The notes beneath the pieces are model-generated. The model was not told where the DNA came from. It ran no database searches and worked only from the letters and a program-made list of their open reading frames with translations. From NCBI RefSeq assembly GCF_017355165.1, contig NZ_JADILK010000001.1, forward strand, positions 62,001 through 126,000: a stretch of 64,000 nt of DNA. The letters run 5' to 3'. This DNA comes from Bacillus sp. SD075 (lineage in GTDB: Bacteria; Bacillota; Bacilli; Bacillales; DSM-1321). The translations under genes and the position numbers were made by a program. Of this stretch, positions 7,335-15,418 are shown piece by piece (positions within the stretch are counted from its first letter, which is position 1; every line of letters begins with the position of its first letter).

Positions 7335-8329
7335 TGAGACCCATTATCGGAATTACTATGGGAGATGCGGCGGGAATTGGCCCGGAAATTATAGTAAAAG
7401 CATTGGCTCACGTTGAAGTGTATCAACAGTGCAGGCCGCTTATTATCGGAGATGCGAAAATAATAGAAAAGGTAAAGCCTATCGTAGGCTTTGAGGGGAT
7501 GGTGCATGCCATAAAAGATCCTTCAGAGGCGAAGTACGAGTTTGGTTCGATAGATGTTCTGGATTTGGACATCCTACCTTTGGATCTACCGTTTGGAGAG
7601 GTTTCTGCATTAGCGGGAGACGGCGCCTATCAATACTTGGCAAAGGCCATCGATTTGGCAAAGGAGAAGAAGATTCATTCAATCTGTACCGCCCCTTTGA
7701 ATAAGGAAGCGCTCCACAAAGGTGGTCATATGTATCCTGGCCATACAGAGATTCTTGCTGACCTTACAGGTACAGATGACTTTTCGATGATGCTAACCAC
7801 TCCCAATTTGAAGGTCATCCATCTGACGACACATATGGGGCTGATTGAAGCTATCGAAAGCATCAATCCTGAGCGGACGTACAGAGTGATTAAGCTTGCG
7901 CATGAGACGCTAACAAAGGCGGGCTTCCAAAACCCAAGCATCGCCGTTTGTGGTATTAACCCTCATGCTGGGGAAAATGGCTTATTTGGAAATGGTGAAG
8001 AAGAAGAGAAATTAATGCCTGGAATAGAAAGGGCACAGGGTGAGGGAATCGATGTAAGCGGGCCGCTTCCTGCAGATACATTGTTTTTCAGGGCTGGCCG
8101 TGGAGATTTTGATATTGTCATTGCCTGTTATCATGATCAGGGACATGCCCCAATCAAGGTTATGGGAATTGAGGCTGGGGTCAATATTACCGTAGGGCTC
8201 AAGGGCGGCATTGTCCGAACTTCCGTAGATCATGGCACCGCCTTTGATATCGCTGGGAAGAATATCGCTGATGAAAAAAGCATGCTTGCGGCCATTCAGT
8301 CAGCCATTGAATTAGCTCCAAAGCAATAA
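7334..8329 (+). CDS. pdxA2: 4-phospho-D-threonate/D-erythronate dehydrogenase, PdxA2 type
   Basis: NAD-dependent oxidative decarboxylase that turns 4-phospho-D-threonate into DHAP and CO2, homologous to PdxA of vitamin B6 synthesis. PdxA hallmarks seen: GITMGDAAGIGPEI at the N-terminus, metal-ligand histidines in PGHTEILADL, HLTTHMGL and CYHDQGHAPIK, plus NPHAGENG. 331 aa. Start ATG 7334 lies 8 nt after AGGGGAG; TTG 7331 would be too close. Bacillus usually makes PLP by PdxST, so a biosynthetic role is unlikely, and the kinase next door supports catabolism. Last gene of the operon, followed by a strong terminator. Confidence 0.88.
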   Translation: MRPIIGITMGDAAGIGPEIIVKALAHVEVYQQCRPLIIGDAKIIEKVKPIVGFEGMVHAIKDPSEAKYEFGSIDVLDLDILPLDLPFGEVSALAGDGAYQYLAKAIDLAKEKKIHSICTAPLNKEALHKGGHMYPGHTEILADLTGTDDFSMMLTTPNLKVIHLTTHMGLIEAIESINPERTYRVIKLAHETLTKAGFQNPSIAVCGINPHAGENGLFGNGEEEEKLMPGIERAQGEGIDVSGPLPADTLFFRAGRGDFDIVIACYHDQGHAPIKVMGIEAGVNITVGLKGGIVRTSVDHGTAFDIAGKNIADEKSMLAAIQSAIELAPKQ

Positions 8330-8335
8330 ATATAG

Positions 8336-8366
8336 AAGCTGCCAGGATGAATCCCGGCAGCTTTTT
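8336..8366 (+). terminator. terminator of the kdgT-dtnK-pdxA2 operon
   Basis: Stem AAGCTGCC-AGG / CCC-GGCAGCTT followed by TTTT directly after the pdxA2 stop. Confidence 0.85.
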
Positions 8367-8523
8367 AGTTGGGCTGATTCTCCGTTTAAGGCATTTACTA
8401 AACCGGCTAAGAATAACTTGGGAAAACAAAAGATTTATTTCCATGTCATGCTCCCTCTTTGTATAAATGGAGATTGTGCAAAATGCGCCAATGCATTTCC
8501 AATTAGAGGATTATTTGCTACAA

Positions 8524-8561
8524 TTTTATATGTCTTGGTTTATCATGGAATGAAACATTTT
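8524..8561 (+). repeat. right copy of 38-bp boundary repeat
   Basis: 32 of 38 positions identical to 2983-3020. This copy overlaps the -35 element of the sppA sigma-W promoter and is presumably the ancestral, functional one. Confidence 0.75.
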
Positions 8562-8576
8562 CATCATTAGTTCGTA
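8551..8576 (+). promoter_or_regulatory. sigma-W promoter of sppA-yteJ
   Basis: TGAAAC, 16-bp spacer, CGTA is an exact match to the sigma-W consensus, including the TTTC inside the spacer. In B. subtilis sppA-yteJ belongs to the sigma-W cell-envelope stress regulon. Confidence 0.88.
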
Positions 8577-8614
8577 TGGTAAGAAGGATACATATATCTT
8601 AAGGGGGAAAACAG

Positions 8615-9616
8615 ATGAATGGAAAGCGTTGGGCGGCACTTGGAATCGCAGCCGTTTTATTTTTTGTCTCTATTGCTGTAGGGGCGGCTACGACTCTATT
8701 TACAGCGGATACGGAAAATATCATTGATGAATTATTTGCTTCCGAAAGTGCATTTTACGAGGAAGTCATAGAGGGTGATGATTACTCAAATGTTATTGCC
8801 GTATTTGATGTAGAGGGCACGATTCAAGATACAGGAGAAGCCTCATTACTTAGTTCAGCAACATATAATCACCGTGCCTTCATGGATAAGCTGAAGATGG
8901 CAGAGGAAAATGAAGATATCAAAGGAATCATCCTTCGGGTGAATTCTCCAGGCGGCGGTGTCGTCGAAAGTGCAGAGATCTATGACAAGATCCTTGATAT
9001 CAAGAAAGTGAAGAAACCTGTCTATGTTTCCATGGGGTCAATGGCGGCTTCTGGTGGATATTATATTTCTGCACCAGCCGATAAGATTTACGCTAGCCCA
9101 GAAACGATGACGGGTTCACTTGGCGTCATCATGCATGGGTATAATTACGAGAAGCTCGCCGAGAAGTATGGTGTTGAGTTCGAAACCATCAAAAGCGGCC
9201 CACACAAAGATATTATGAGCCCAACCCGGGAAATGACTGGAGAAGAACGTGATATACTGCAAAATATGATTAATAATTCTTATGATCAATTTGTAAAAGT
9301 CATTGCAGACGGGCGCGGTATGACAGAGAAGGAAGTAAGGGAAATAGCCGATGGCCGCATTTATGATGGACGTCAGGCTAAAGAAAACCATCTAATTGAT
9401 GATTTCGGCCATTTGGATGATGTAATTGCCGCGATGAAAACTGATATCGGTAAAAAGGATGCTCAAGTAATCCGTTATACAGATGAGGCAGGTTTCGGTT
9501 CATTATTCAGTATGGGTGCGCAAAAAATGTTGGGAAATGATGTGGAAACGGCAGTCTTGACAAAAATCCTTTCCTCTTCAAATTCTCCACGCTTAATGTA
9601 TTTGTATGCGGAATAG
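8615..9616 (+). CDS. sppA: signal peptide peptidase SppA
   Basis: Membrane-anchored serine protease (S49 family) that clears leftover signal peptides and takes part in resistance to membrane-active compounds. One N-terminal transmembrane segment (about residues 8-28) is followed by an extracytoplasmic catalytic domain. The nucleophile Ser146 sits in SMAASGGYY and the catalytic lysine is Lys198 in SGPHKD, matching Ser147/Lys199 of B. subtilis SppA. 333 aa, normal length; start ATG follows AAGGGGGAAA. It forms a two-gene operon with yteJ behind an exact sigma-W promoter. Confidence 0.96.
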   Translation: MNGKRWAALGIAAVLFFVSIAVGAATTLFTADTENIIDELFASESAFYEEVIEGDDYSNVIAVFDVEGTIQDTGEASLLSSATYNHRAFMDKLKMAEENEDIKGIILRVNSPGGGVVESAEIYDKILDIKKVKKPVYVSMGSMAASGGYYISAPADKIYASPETMTGSLGVIMHGYNYEKLAEKYGVEFETIKSGPHKDIMSPTREMTGEERDILQNMINNSYDQFVKVIADGRGMTEKEVREIADGRIYDGRQAKENHLIDDFGHLDDVIAAMKTDIGKKDAQVIRYTDEAGFGSLFSMGAQKMLGNDVETAVLTKILSSSNSPRLMYLYAE

Positions 9617-9628
9617 GGGGGCTGAAGG

Positions 9629-10171
9629 ATGACGGAACGAAATGAAAACAATGAACAAATCGCTTCATCCAATCTAATGGAAGATCCAGGGGTTCCTGGT
9701 CAGCATCAGAAGTTTACACCTGCCAAAACGGCCATGGATGATGACGAAGTCAAGAAAGTGCATTTTGCAGGTTTTTGGATGAGGTTTTGGGCCTATTTAG
9801 CCGATCTATTGGTTATCGGAAGTTTGAACCGGATTTTAATTCATCCCATCTTCAAATTTTATGAGGGGACAGATGATCTCTGGTTTTCCGCAGAGGGCTT
9901 CTTAACAGGGGGCGTATTCTTCTTATACTTTGTTTTGATGACCAAATTTTTGAACCAAACCCTTGGCAAGATGATTTTTGGACTGAAAGTCATTGCATTG
10001 AAGGAAGAGAAGAAAAACATTTCATGGGGAACGATATTGTTCAGGGAGCTGATTGGCCGCTATATTTCAAAAGTCACTTGGGTTGGCTACCTCTTGGCAG
10101 GCTTATTACCGAAGAAACAGGCATTGCATGATGTCTTTGCAGACACGGGCGTTGTGTTGATCCGAAGATGA
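9629..10171 (+). CDS. yteJ: RDD-family membrane protein YteJ
   Basis: 180-aa protein with a hydrophilic N-terminus (about 45 residues) and an RDD domain. GFWMRFWAYLADLLVIG carries the usual first-helix R..D pattern, and NQTLGKMIFGLKVI and WGTILFRELIGRYISK follow, with three to four membrane segments. It lies 12 bp behind sppA. In B. subtilis YteJ works with SppA and inhibits its activity; the same pairing is seen here. Confidence 0.9.
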   Translation: MTERNENNEQIASSNLMEDPGVPGQHQKFTPAKTAMDDDEVKKVHFAGFWMRFWAYLADLLVIGSLNRILIHPIFKFYEGTDDLWFSAEGFLTGGVFFLYFVLMTKFLNQTLGKMIFGLKVIALKEEKKNISWGTILFRELIGRYISKVTWVGYLLAGLLPKKQALHDVFADTGVVLIRR

Positions 10172-10182
10172 TTTCTTGCATT

Positions 10183-10230
10183 CATAAATCTGTAAGAGCG
10201 TGATTTTCGCTTTTGCAGGTTTATTTTTTT
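10183..10230 (+). terminator. terminator after sppA-yteJ
   Basis: Long stem AAATCTG-T-AAGAGCG / CGCTTTT-G-CAGGTTT ending in ATTTTTTTT. Confidence 0.8.
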
Positions 10231-10271
10231 TACATATGCCGATAATGATAGGCTGAAGGGGGTGTGGGTGC

Positions 10272-10964
10272 ATGAAGTGGATTTTGTTGATTATAGGTAT
10301 CCTCATTTTGGTGCTGCTAATTGTTGTTTTCACTAAAGTAAGAGTGTCCATCAACTACAAACGTGTCCAAACGAATGACCTAATACATATTAAATTAACA
10401 GCCTGGTACGGGCTTTTTCACTATACATTCAAGGTTCCGGTCATCAAAATGGATGATGACTCGTTAGCTGTAGTAGTTAAGCAAGAGCAAGAAATGAACG
10501 GAAAAACCGAAAAGGAAGAAAAGAAAAAAATCACAGCCGAAGATTTGCGTGACGGATTCGCAGACAGTCTGGAGATGCTTCAGCATATCATCGGATTTCA
10601 TAGGATCGTCCGTCAGTTCGCAGGGAAGGTCCAAGTCAAAAAATTCACCTGGCATAGTATGGTCGGTACTAAAAACGCTGCACACACCGGTGTTTTAACC
10701 GGAGCATGCTGGGCACTTAAAGGTTCAATCATCGGTTTACTGACAACCTATTTCAACTTCAGGATCATGCCCTCCTATTCCATTACGCCGGACTTTCAGA
10801 GATGGCAGGCAAACACGTCGATTTCCTGCATATTACAATTTAGAATCGGGCAGGCTATGGTGACTGGAATAAAACTGCTTCGTTATTGGAAAGGCGGAAA
10901 GCCGCATTTCAAGTCCAGGAAATTAGCGAAGCTAGCAGGTGATTCCAATAAACAATCGTTCTAG
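10272..10964 (+). CDS. ytfI: DUF2953 protein YtfI
   Basis: 230-aa protein with one N-terminal transmembrane helix (WILLIIGILILVLLIVVF) and a DUF2953 body, in which KKFTWHSMVGTKNAAHTG is characteristic. The C-terminus is basic. It lies 15 bp before ytfJ, as in B. subtilis where the pair is transcribed in the forespore. The biochemical function is unknown; linkage to ytfJ suggests a spore role. Confidence 0.88.
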   Translation: MKWILLIIGILILVLLIVVFTKVRVSINYKRVQTNDLIHIKLTAWYGLFHYTFKVPVIKMDDDSLAVVVKQEQEMNGKTEKEEKKKITAEDLRDGFADSLEMLQHIIGFHRIVRQFAGKVQVKKFTWHSMVGTKNAAHTGVLTGACWALKGSIIGLLTTYFNFRIMPSYSITPDFQRWQANTSISCILQFRIGQAMVTGIKLLRYWKGGKPHFKSRKLAKLAGDSNKQSF

Positions 10965-10979
10965 AGTGGAGGAATTTAA

Positions 10980-11444
10980 ATGTCAGATCATCCGATCCAA
11001 GGTTTAATGAAAGAAGCTATGGAAAATCTGAAAGAAATGGTCGATGTGAACACGATCATCGGAGATCCAGTGGAAACTCCGGATGGAAGTGTCATTTTAA
11101 CCGTCTCCAAAGTTGGATTTGGTTTTGCAGCCGGTGGCAGCGAATTTGTTATGGACGGCAACCATCAAGGACAGCAAGGTGATTCCAAGCAGCCTTTCGG
11201 AGGCGGTAGCGGAGGCGGGGTTTCCATAACACCAATTGCATTTTTGATTGTCGGTTCCCATGGGGTGAAAATGATTCATCTGGATGAAGGGACGCACCTT
11301 CTCGAAAAAATGATGGATTTAGCTCCACAAGTCGTCGATAAGATTCAGTCCATGCTATCCAAGAAAGACAGTAATCAAAAGCAAGGCGGCAGTCAACCAG
11401 CTGTAAAGAGGTATCAAGAACCTAAACAGGATATAGAATTCTAA
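10980..11444 (+). CDS. ytfJ: spore germination protein GerW/YtfJ
   Basis: 154-aa GerW-family protein of the spore. The conserved core VILTVSKVGFGFAAGGSEF and a glycine-rich patch (GGGSGGGVSITPIAFLIV) match YtfJ. The family is needed for normal germination in some Bacillus species. Start ATG follows GTGGAGG. It is followed by a compact GC-rich terminator. Confidence 0.93.
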   Translation: MSDHPIQGLMKEAMENLKEMVDVNTIIGDPVETPDGSVILTVSKVGFGFAAGGSEFVMDGNHQGQQGDSKQPFGGGSGGGVSITPIAFLIVGSHGVKMIHLDEGTHLLEKMMDLAPQVVDKIQSMLSKKDSNQKQGGSQPAVKRYQEPKQDIEF

Positions 11445-11448
11445 CATT

Positions 11449-11476
11449 GACTCGGCATCCGCCGAGTTTTCTTTTT
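11449..11476 (+). terminator. terminator after ytfJ
   Basis: Stem CTCGGC / GCCGAG with a short loop and TTTTCTTTTT. Confidence 0.82.
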
Positions 11477-11617
11477 GCTGCAGCCTGCGACCAATATAAA
11501 AAGCTTGTCGGATATGCGCGGGAACCATTCACATTTCCCAATTCAATTAATTGCAAAATTCCGGTAAAACAAATATGATTATGCTTGTACATATAGCAGA
11601 AAAGGGAGGAATTATTA

Positions 11618-12118
11618 ATGGCTTCAGTTACATTTAAAAACAACCCGATCACCTTAGTGGGACAAGAACTAAAAGTTGGTGACAAAGCACCGGATTTTAC
11701 AGTATTGGCTAATGACTTATCACCGGTTACATTAAGCGACTCCAAAGGTTCTGTCCGCATCATCAGCGTGGTTCCATCCGTGGATACAGGTGTATGTGAT
11801 GCACAGACACGTAAATTCAATGAAGAAGCGGCAAAATTGGATAATGTGAAAGTACTGACGATCAGTAACGATCTTCCTTTCGCACAAAAACGCTGGTGTG
11901 CTGCTAGTGGCTTGGACAATGTTCAAGTACTTTCCGATCACCGTGACCTTTCTTTCGGTGAAGCATATGGTGTCGTCATGCAGGAACTTCGTCTCTTGGC
12001 TCGCTCTGTATTCGTAGTGAACAGCTCTGATGAAATCACATATGTAGAATATGTGAGTGAAGGTACCAACCATCCAAATTACGAAGGTGCTATCGAAGCG
12101 GCTAAAGCGGCAAAATAA
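11618..12118 (+). CDS. tpx: thiol peroxidase Tpx
   Basis: Atypical 2-Cys peroxiredoxin that reduces hydroperoxides with electrons from thioredoxin. Peroxidatic Cys60 lies in [15 protein letters not shown] and resolving Cys94 in KRWCAASG, the positions known for B. subtilis Tpx. 166 aa, standard length. Monocistronic: good Shine-Dalgarno (AAGGGAGGAA) and its own terminator. Confidence 0.97.
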   Translation: MASVTFKNNPITLVGQELKVGDKAPDFTVLANDLSPVTLSDSKGSVRIISVVPSVDTGVCDAQTRKFNEEAAKLDNVKVLTISNDLPFAQKRWCAASGLDNVQVLSDHRDLSFGEAYGVVMQELRLLARSVFVVNSSDEITYVEYVSEGTNHPNYEGAIEAAKAAK

Positions 12119-12128
12119 GATGCGAATT

Positions 12129-12160
12129 CTAAGAAGCCGGGCACAAATGTGCCCGGTTTT
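12129..12160 (+). terminator. terminator after tpx
   Basis: Stem GCCGGGCACA / TGTGCCCGGT with a short loop and TTTTT. Confidence 0.85.
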
Positions 12161-12819
12161 TGGTTTTCATGTTGATAAACACTTTTCGTGCTCTAAAGTC
12201 GGACCATTTATTGGGAAAATAATCTTGCCAGACCCCTTGACCATTAGGTGTACCGACTATTATGCCACGGTGTCATTTGTCTTGGAAAAAAACCGCTTGT
12301 TGCCCTGCTCGATACCCACCTCTATACCCTGGTCGAAATCCTTGTTGCCGATTTATCGGATTTACCGGCCATTCATTGAGCCTTTCCAAATAATGAAAAA
12401 AAACAGGACAACAACCCTGTATTTCAGTTTGTAGACAAAAGGGGTTCGGAAAACGTAATTGTGATCAAATGATGTCCCCAAACTAACTTACTCAAAGCTA
12501 TCTTCAACTCCTCGGGTATGGTTTATATCTAGATTTTATAAGTTGATTGGAGAGGAAGGTGCGAGACTCCTGCGGGAAAAGCGAGTGCCTGGAGCGGAAA
12601 TCAACGTCCAAATTGTACACCCTGCATTTAATTTACCTTTCACTTGTTCATGGTTAAAATTTTGAAAAGGGAGTGCGCGAGAGAGATTCCTTATATGTCA
12701 CTTTCAAATCGGGAAACAGTACGTTCAACAAACGAAGAATGATAAGCAGGACGTACGGCTTGTAACTCTTTCTTCTTACCTTTAAAATAGGGACAGAAGC
12801 AAACAGGAGGAATTAATAA
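12161..12819. other. 660-bp gene-free stretch between tpx and ytxK
   Basis: No credible gene. It contains a short minus-strand open stretch (12273 to about 12395) rich in Gly, Arg and Gln, a weak hairpin with a poly-A/T side at 12395-12420 readable as a minus-strand terminator, and one copy of a dispersed Bacillus-type repeat (12541-12607). The rest is unremarkable; it looks like decayed sequence. Confidence 0.5.
12541..12607 (+). repeat. shortened copy of a dispersed Bacillus intergenic repeat
   Basis: The ends GTTGATT (12542-12548) and AATCAAC (12599-12605) are inverted, and the interior has the segments GCGAGACTCCTGCGGGAAAA and GCCTGGAGCGGAAATCAACG that recur in many Bacillaceae intergenic regions (recalled). 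Full copies are longer, with a GC-rich middle; here that middle is missing, so the copy is internally deleted. Confidence 0.6.
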
Positions 12820-13806
12820 GTGAAGTCTACCCCAGTTGAACAATTATTTTATGAATTTGATGAAACAGCCCAAATATTGCAAAGTGAACTATCATGTACG
12901 TATCTGGATGCCTTGGGTGAAACGGGCGAGAATTTTTTCCAAGGGAAAGTCCTGCAAGAGGAAATAAGTGAAGTATCGCAGAAAAGGTTAGTGAAGCATT
13001 ATGCAGATTTTTCACCAGGGAAATATGAGAAGGAAGCAATCCGTAAAGCGTACCAGCTTGCTATTTTAAAAGGCATGCAGCAGAGCGTTCAGCCGAATCA
13101 TCATATGACCCCTGATGCAGTCGGCATGTTCGTCAGCTATTTAGTCGGTAAATTCACCAAGGATCAAAAAGAGATAGTCATGCTCGATCCAGCCATCGGA
13201 ACGGGGAACTTACTATTTGCGATCTTGAATCAACTTACTGATAAAAACATCGCTTCATATGGTGTCGAGATTGATGAAACCTTGATCAGGCTTGCTTATG
13301 CAGGTGCCAACCTGCAAGAACATCCGCTGCAATTTTTCAACCAGGATAGCTTGGAGCCGCTTTTCATCGATCCTTCAGATGTGGTGGTCAGTGATTTGCC
13401 GATTGGTTATTACCCGAATGATGTGCGGGCAGCTGACTATGAATTGAAGGCGGACAAGGGACATTCGTATGCACACCATTTGTTTATTGAACAAGGTGTT
13501 AAACACGCGAAGGATGGCGGACACCTATTCTTCATTGTCCCGAATAACCTGTTCGCCTCGGAAGAAGCTCCGAAACTCAATGATTTCCTGAAGAAGCATA
13601 CACATATCCAAGGGATGGTGCAACTGCCGCTTTCCATGTTTAAGAGTGAAGCGGCTGCGAAAAGCATCCTGATCCTTCAAAAGAAAAAAGAGGGTATCGA
13701 AGCACCGAAGAAGGCATTGCTCGTACAACTTCCGAAGTTGTCGGATTTCGAAGCGACCAGGTCTGTCATGCAACAGATGGACGATTGGTTTAAAGAGGAA
13801 AAATAG
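12820..13806 (+). CDS. ytxK: class I SAM-dependent methyltransferase YtxK
   Basis: 328-aa protein resembling N6-adenine DNA methyltransferases. SAM-binding motif I is LDPAIGTGNLL (about residue 123) and the catalytic motif IV is DLPIGYYP rather than NPPY/DPPY. YtxK has no known target and no specificity subunit or nuclease beside it, so a restriction role is unlikely. Start is GTG 8-10 nt after AGGAGG. The gene precedes ackA, as in B. subtilis. Confidence 0.9.
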   Translation: MKSTPVEQLFYEFDETAQILQSELSCTYLDALGETGENFFQGKVLQEEISEVSQKRLVKHYADFSPGKYEKEAIRKAYQLAILKGMQQSVQPNHHMTPDAVGMFVSYLVGKFTKDQKEIVMLDPAIGTGNLLFAILNQLTDKNIASYGVEIDETLIRLAYAGANLQEHPLQFFNQDSLEPLFIDPSDVVVSDLPIGYYPNDVRAADYELKADKGHSYAHHLFIEQGVKHAKDGGHLFFIVPNNLFASEEAPKLNDFLKKHTHIQGMVQLPLSMFKSEAAAKSILILQKKKEGIEAPKKALLVQLPKLSDFEATRSVMQQMDDWFKEEK

Positions 13807-13810
13807 TCAA

Positions 13811-13852
13811 TGAAAGCTGATGCCGCAGGCATTGGCTTTCATTTTTTTTTTG
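13811..13852 (+). terminator. terminator after ytxK
   Basis: Stem GAAAGC..TGATGCC / GGCATTGGCTTTC followed by nine or more T. Confidence 0.82.
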
Positions 13853-13985
13853 AAAGAGTGATCATTTGAAATTTTTCATTATTATTTGGTTGAATCCGCT
13901 TGCCATGATAAGATTGTACAATACACTGCACGTTTCGTTGAGATGAACCTTGGAAGAACTAGCTTAGAGTAAAGGAGCAGGATGG

Positions 13986-15193
13986 ATGTCAAAAGTCATG
14001 GCTATTAATGCGGGCAGCTCTTCTTTGAAGTTTCAGCTTTTTGAGATGCCAAGTGAAAAAGTAATTACAAAAGGTTTGGTAGAGAGAATCGGCTTGAAAA
14101 ATTCCGCATTTACCTTAAGCGTCGAAGGCGAAAAGATTTCTGAAACGATGGATATACCCAATCATGAAGTAGCTGTGGGGCTTTTATTGAAAAAGCTGAT
14201 TGACCATCGCATCCTTGAGTCCTTTGAAGAGATAGATGGCGTAGGGCATCGGGTGGTGCATGGCGGTGAGATATTCAGCGACTCGGTCTTGATTACGAAG
14301 GACGTAATAGAGAAAATCGAAAAGCTTTCCGAGTTGGCACCCCTTCATAATCCCGCCAATATCACCGGGATCAAAGCCTTCAGGCGCATTCTGGATGATG
14401 TGCCGGCGGTTGCTGTATTCGACACGGCCTTCCATCAAACGATGGCAGCAGGTTCCTATTTGTACAGCTTACCTCTTGAATATTATGAAAATTACGGAAT
14501 AAGGAAGTATGGGTTTCATGGTACTTCACATAAATATGTATCGCAGCGGGCTGCCGAAATGATTGGCCGCCCAATTGAACAGCTTCGGTTGATATCGTGC
14601 CATTTAGGGAATGGTGCAAGCATTACGGCCATAAAGGGCGGCAAATCAATTGATACCTCAATGGGATTTACACCATTGGCCGGTGTGACTATGGGAACGC
14701 GTTCAGGGAACATCGACCCTGCACTGATTCCTTATATCATGGAGAAGACGGGAAAAAAACAGCAGATGAAGTTCTGGATGTCCTGAATAAGAAAAGCGGG
14801 ATTCTGGCCCTTTCCGGGTTTTCCAGCGACCTGCGCGATATTCAAATTGAAGCAGATAAAGGCAATGAGCGGGCTGAACTCGCACTTAAAGTATTTGCAG
14901 ATCGGATCCATAAGTACATAGGCTCCTATTCAGCTAAAATGGGAGGTGTGGACGGCATCATTTTTACAGCGGGGATCGGAGAAAACAGTCAAACCATCAG
15001 GGGGCTAATCTTGGAGGGACTTGAATTCATGGGGGTATATTGGGATAAGGATCTAAATCGTACCTCGGGTAAGGAAGCGTTCATCAATGCTCCCTATTCC
15101 CCCGTGAAAGTCATGGTCATCCCCACTAATGAAGAAATCATGATTGTCAGGGATACCATGAAAATAGCTTTGAGCGAACCTTGGAAAATATGA
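13986..15193 (+). pseudogene. ackA: acetate kinase, interrupted by a frameshift at an A7 run
   Basis: Acetate kinase (acetyl-phosphate + ADP to acetate + ATP) in two frames. The first part (13986-14786) runs from [13 protein letters not shown] through HGTSHKYVS and [17 protein letters not shown], then ends in out-of-frame residues and a stop. The remainder ([13 protein letters not shown]... [13 protein letters not shown]... [10 protein letters not shown]) continues in the -1 frame to 15193. The switch is at the seven A of 14753-14759, within GGA-AAA-AAA-CAG. Joined, the protein would be about 402 aa, the normal size, with no other defect. This could be a sequencing or assembly homopolymer error, a real mutation, or a site rescued by -1 slippage, since A-AAA-AAA in this phase is a classical slippery heptamer. 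Confidence 0.9.
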
Positions 15194-15210
15194 CTTCCTG
15201 CTTTCTATAC

Positions 15211-15243
15211 TAAGCCCCCTTGTCTCTGGTAAGGGGGCTTTCC
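15211..15243 (+). terminator. terminator after ackA
   Basis: Stem AAGCCCCCTT / AAGGGGGCTT with loop GTCTCTGGT, T-rich tail. Confidence 0.8.
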
Positions 15244-15418
15244 CGTGAATGCCATATATTAAACTCCATCCATCCTCAGGATCCCTCTTCCCATGGAGTA
15301 TTGCCCATGCACCCCCTCCCTTTACACACTGGATTCCCATCATCTGTTCTTTATAAGCTTCCCTCTATGGTATACTTAAGGGAGAATCCACCAATTCTGT
15401 ACATAGGAGGCTTGATGC

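Noticed and set aside
7334-8329. PdxA as vitamin B6 biosynthesis gene
   Set aside because: It lies in an operon with DUF1537 kinase and sugar-acid permease; the PdxA2 catabolic role explains the context better.
12057-12434. Plus-strand frame overlapping the end of tpx
   Set aside because: It reads through the tpx terminator, has no ribosome-binding site and no recognisable protein features.
12820-13806. Restriction-modification system based on YtxK
   Set aside because: No nuclease or specificity gene is adjacent, and ytxK is a conserved backbone gene in Bacillus.
13891-13904. cre-like site upstream of ackA
   Set aside because: TGAATCCGCTTGCC has three mismatches to the consensus, too weak to claim.
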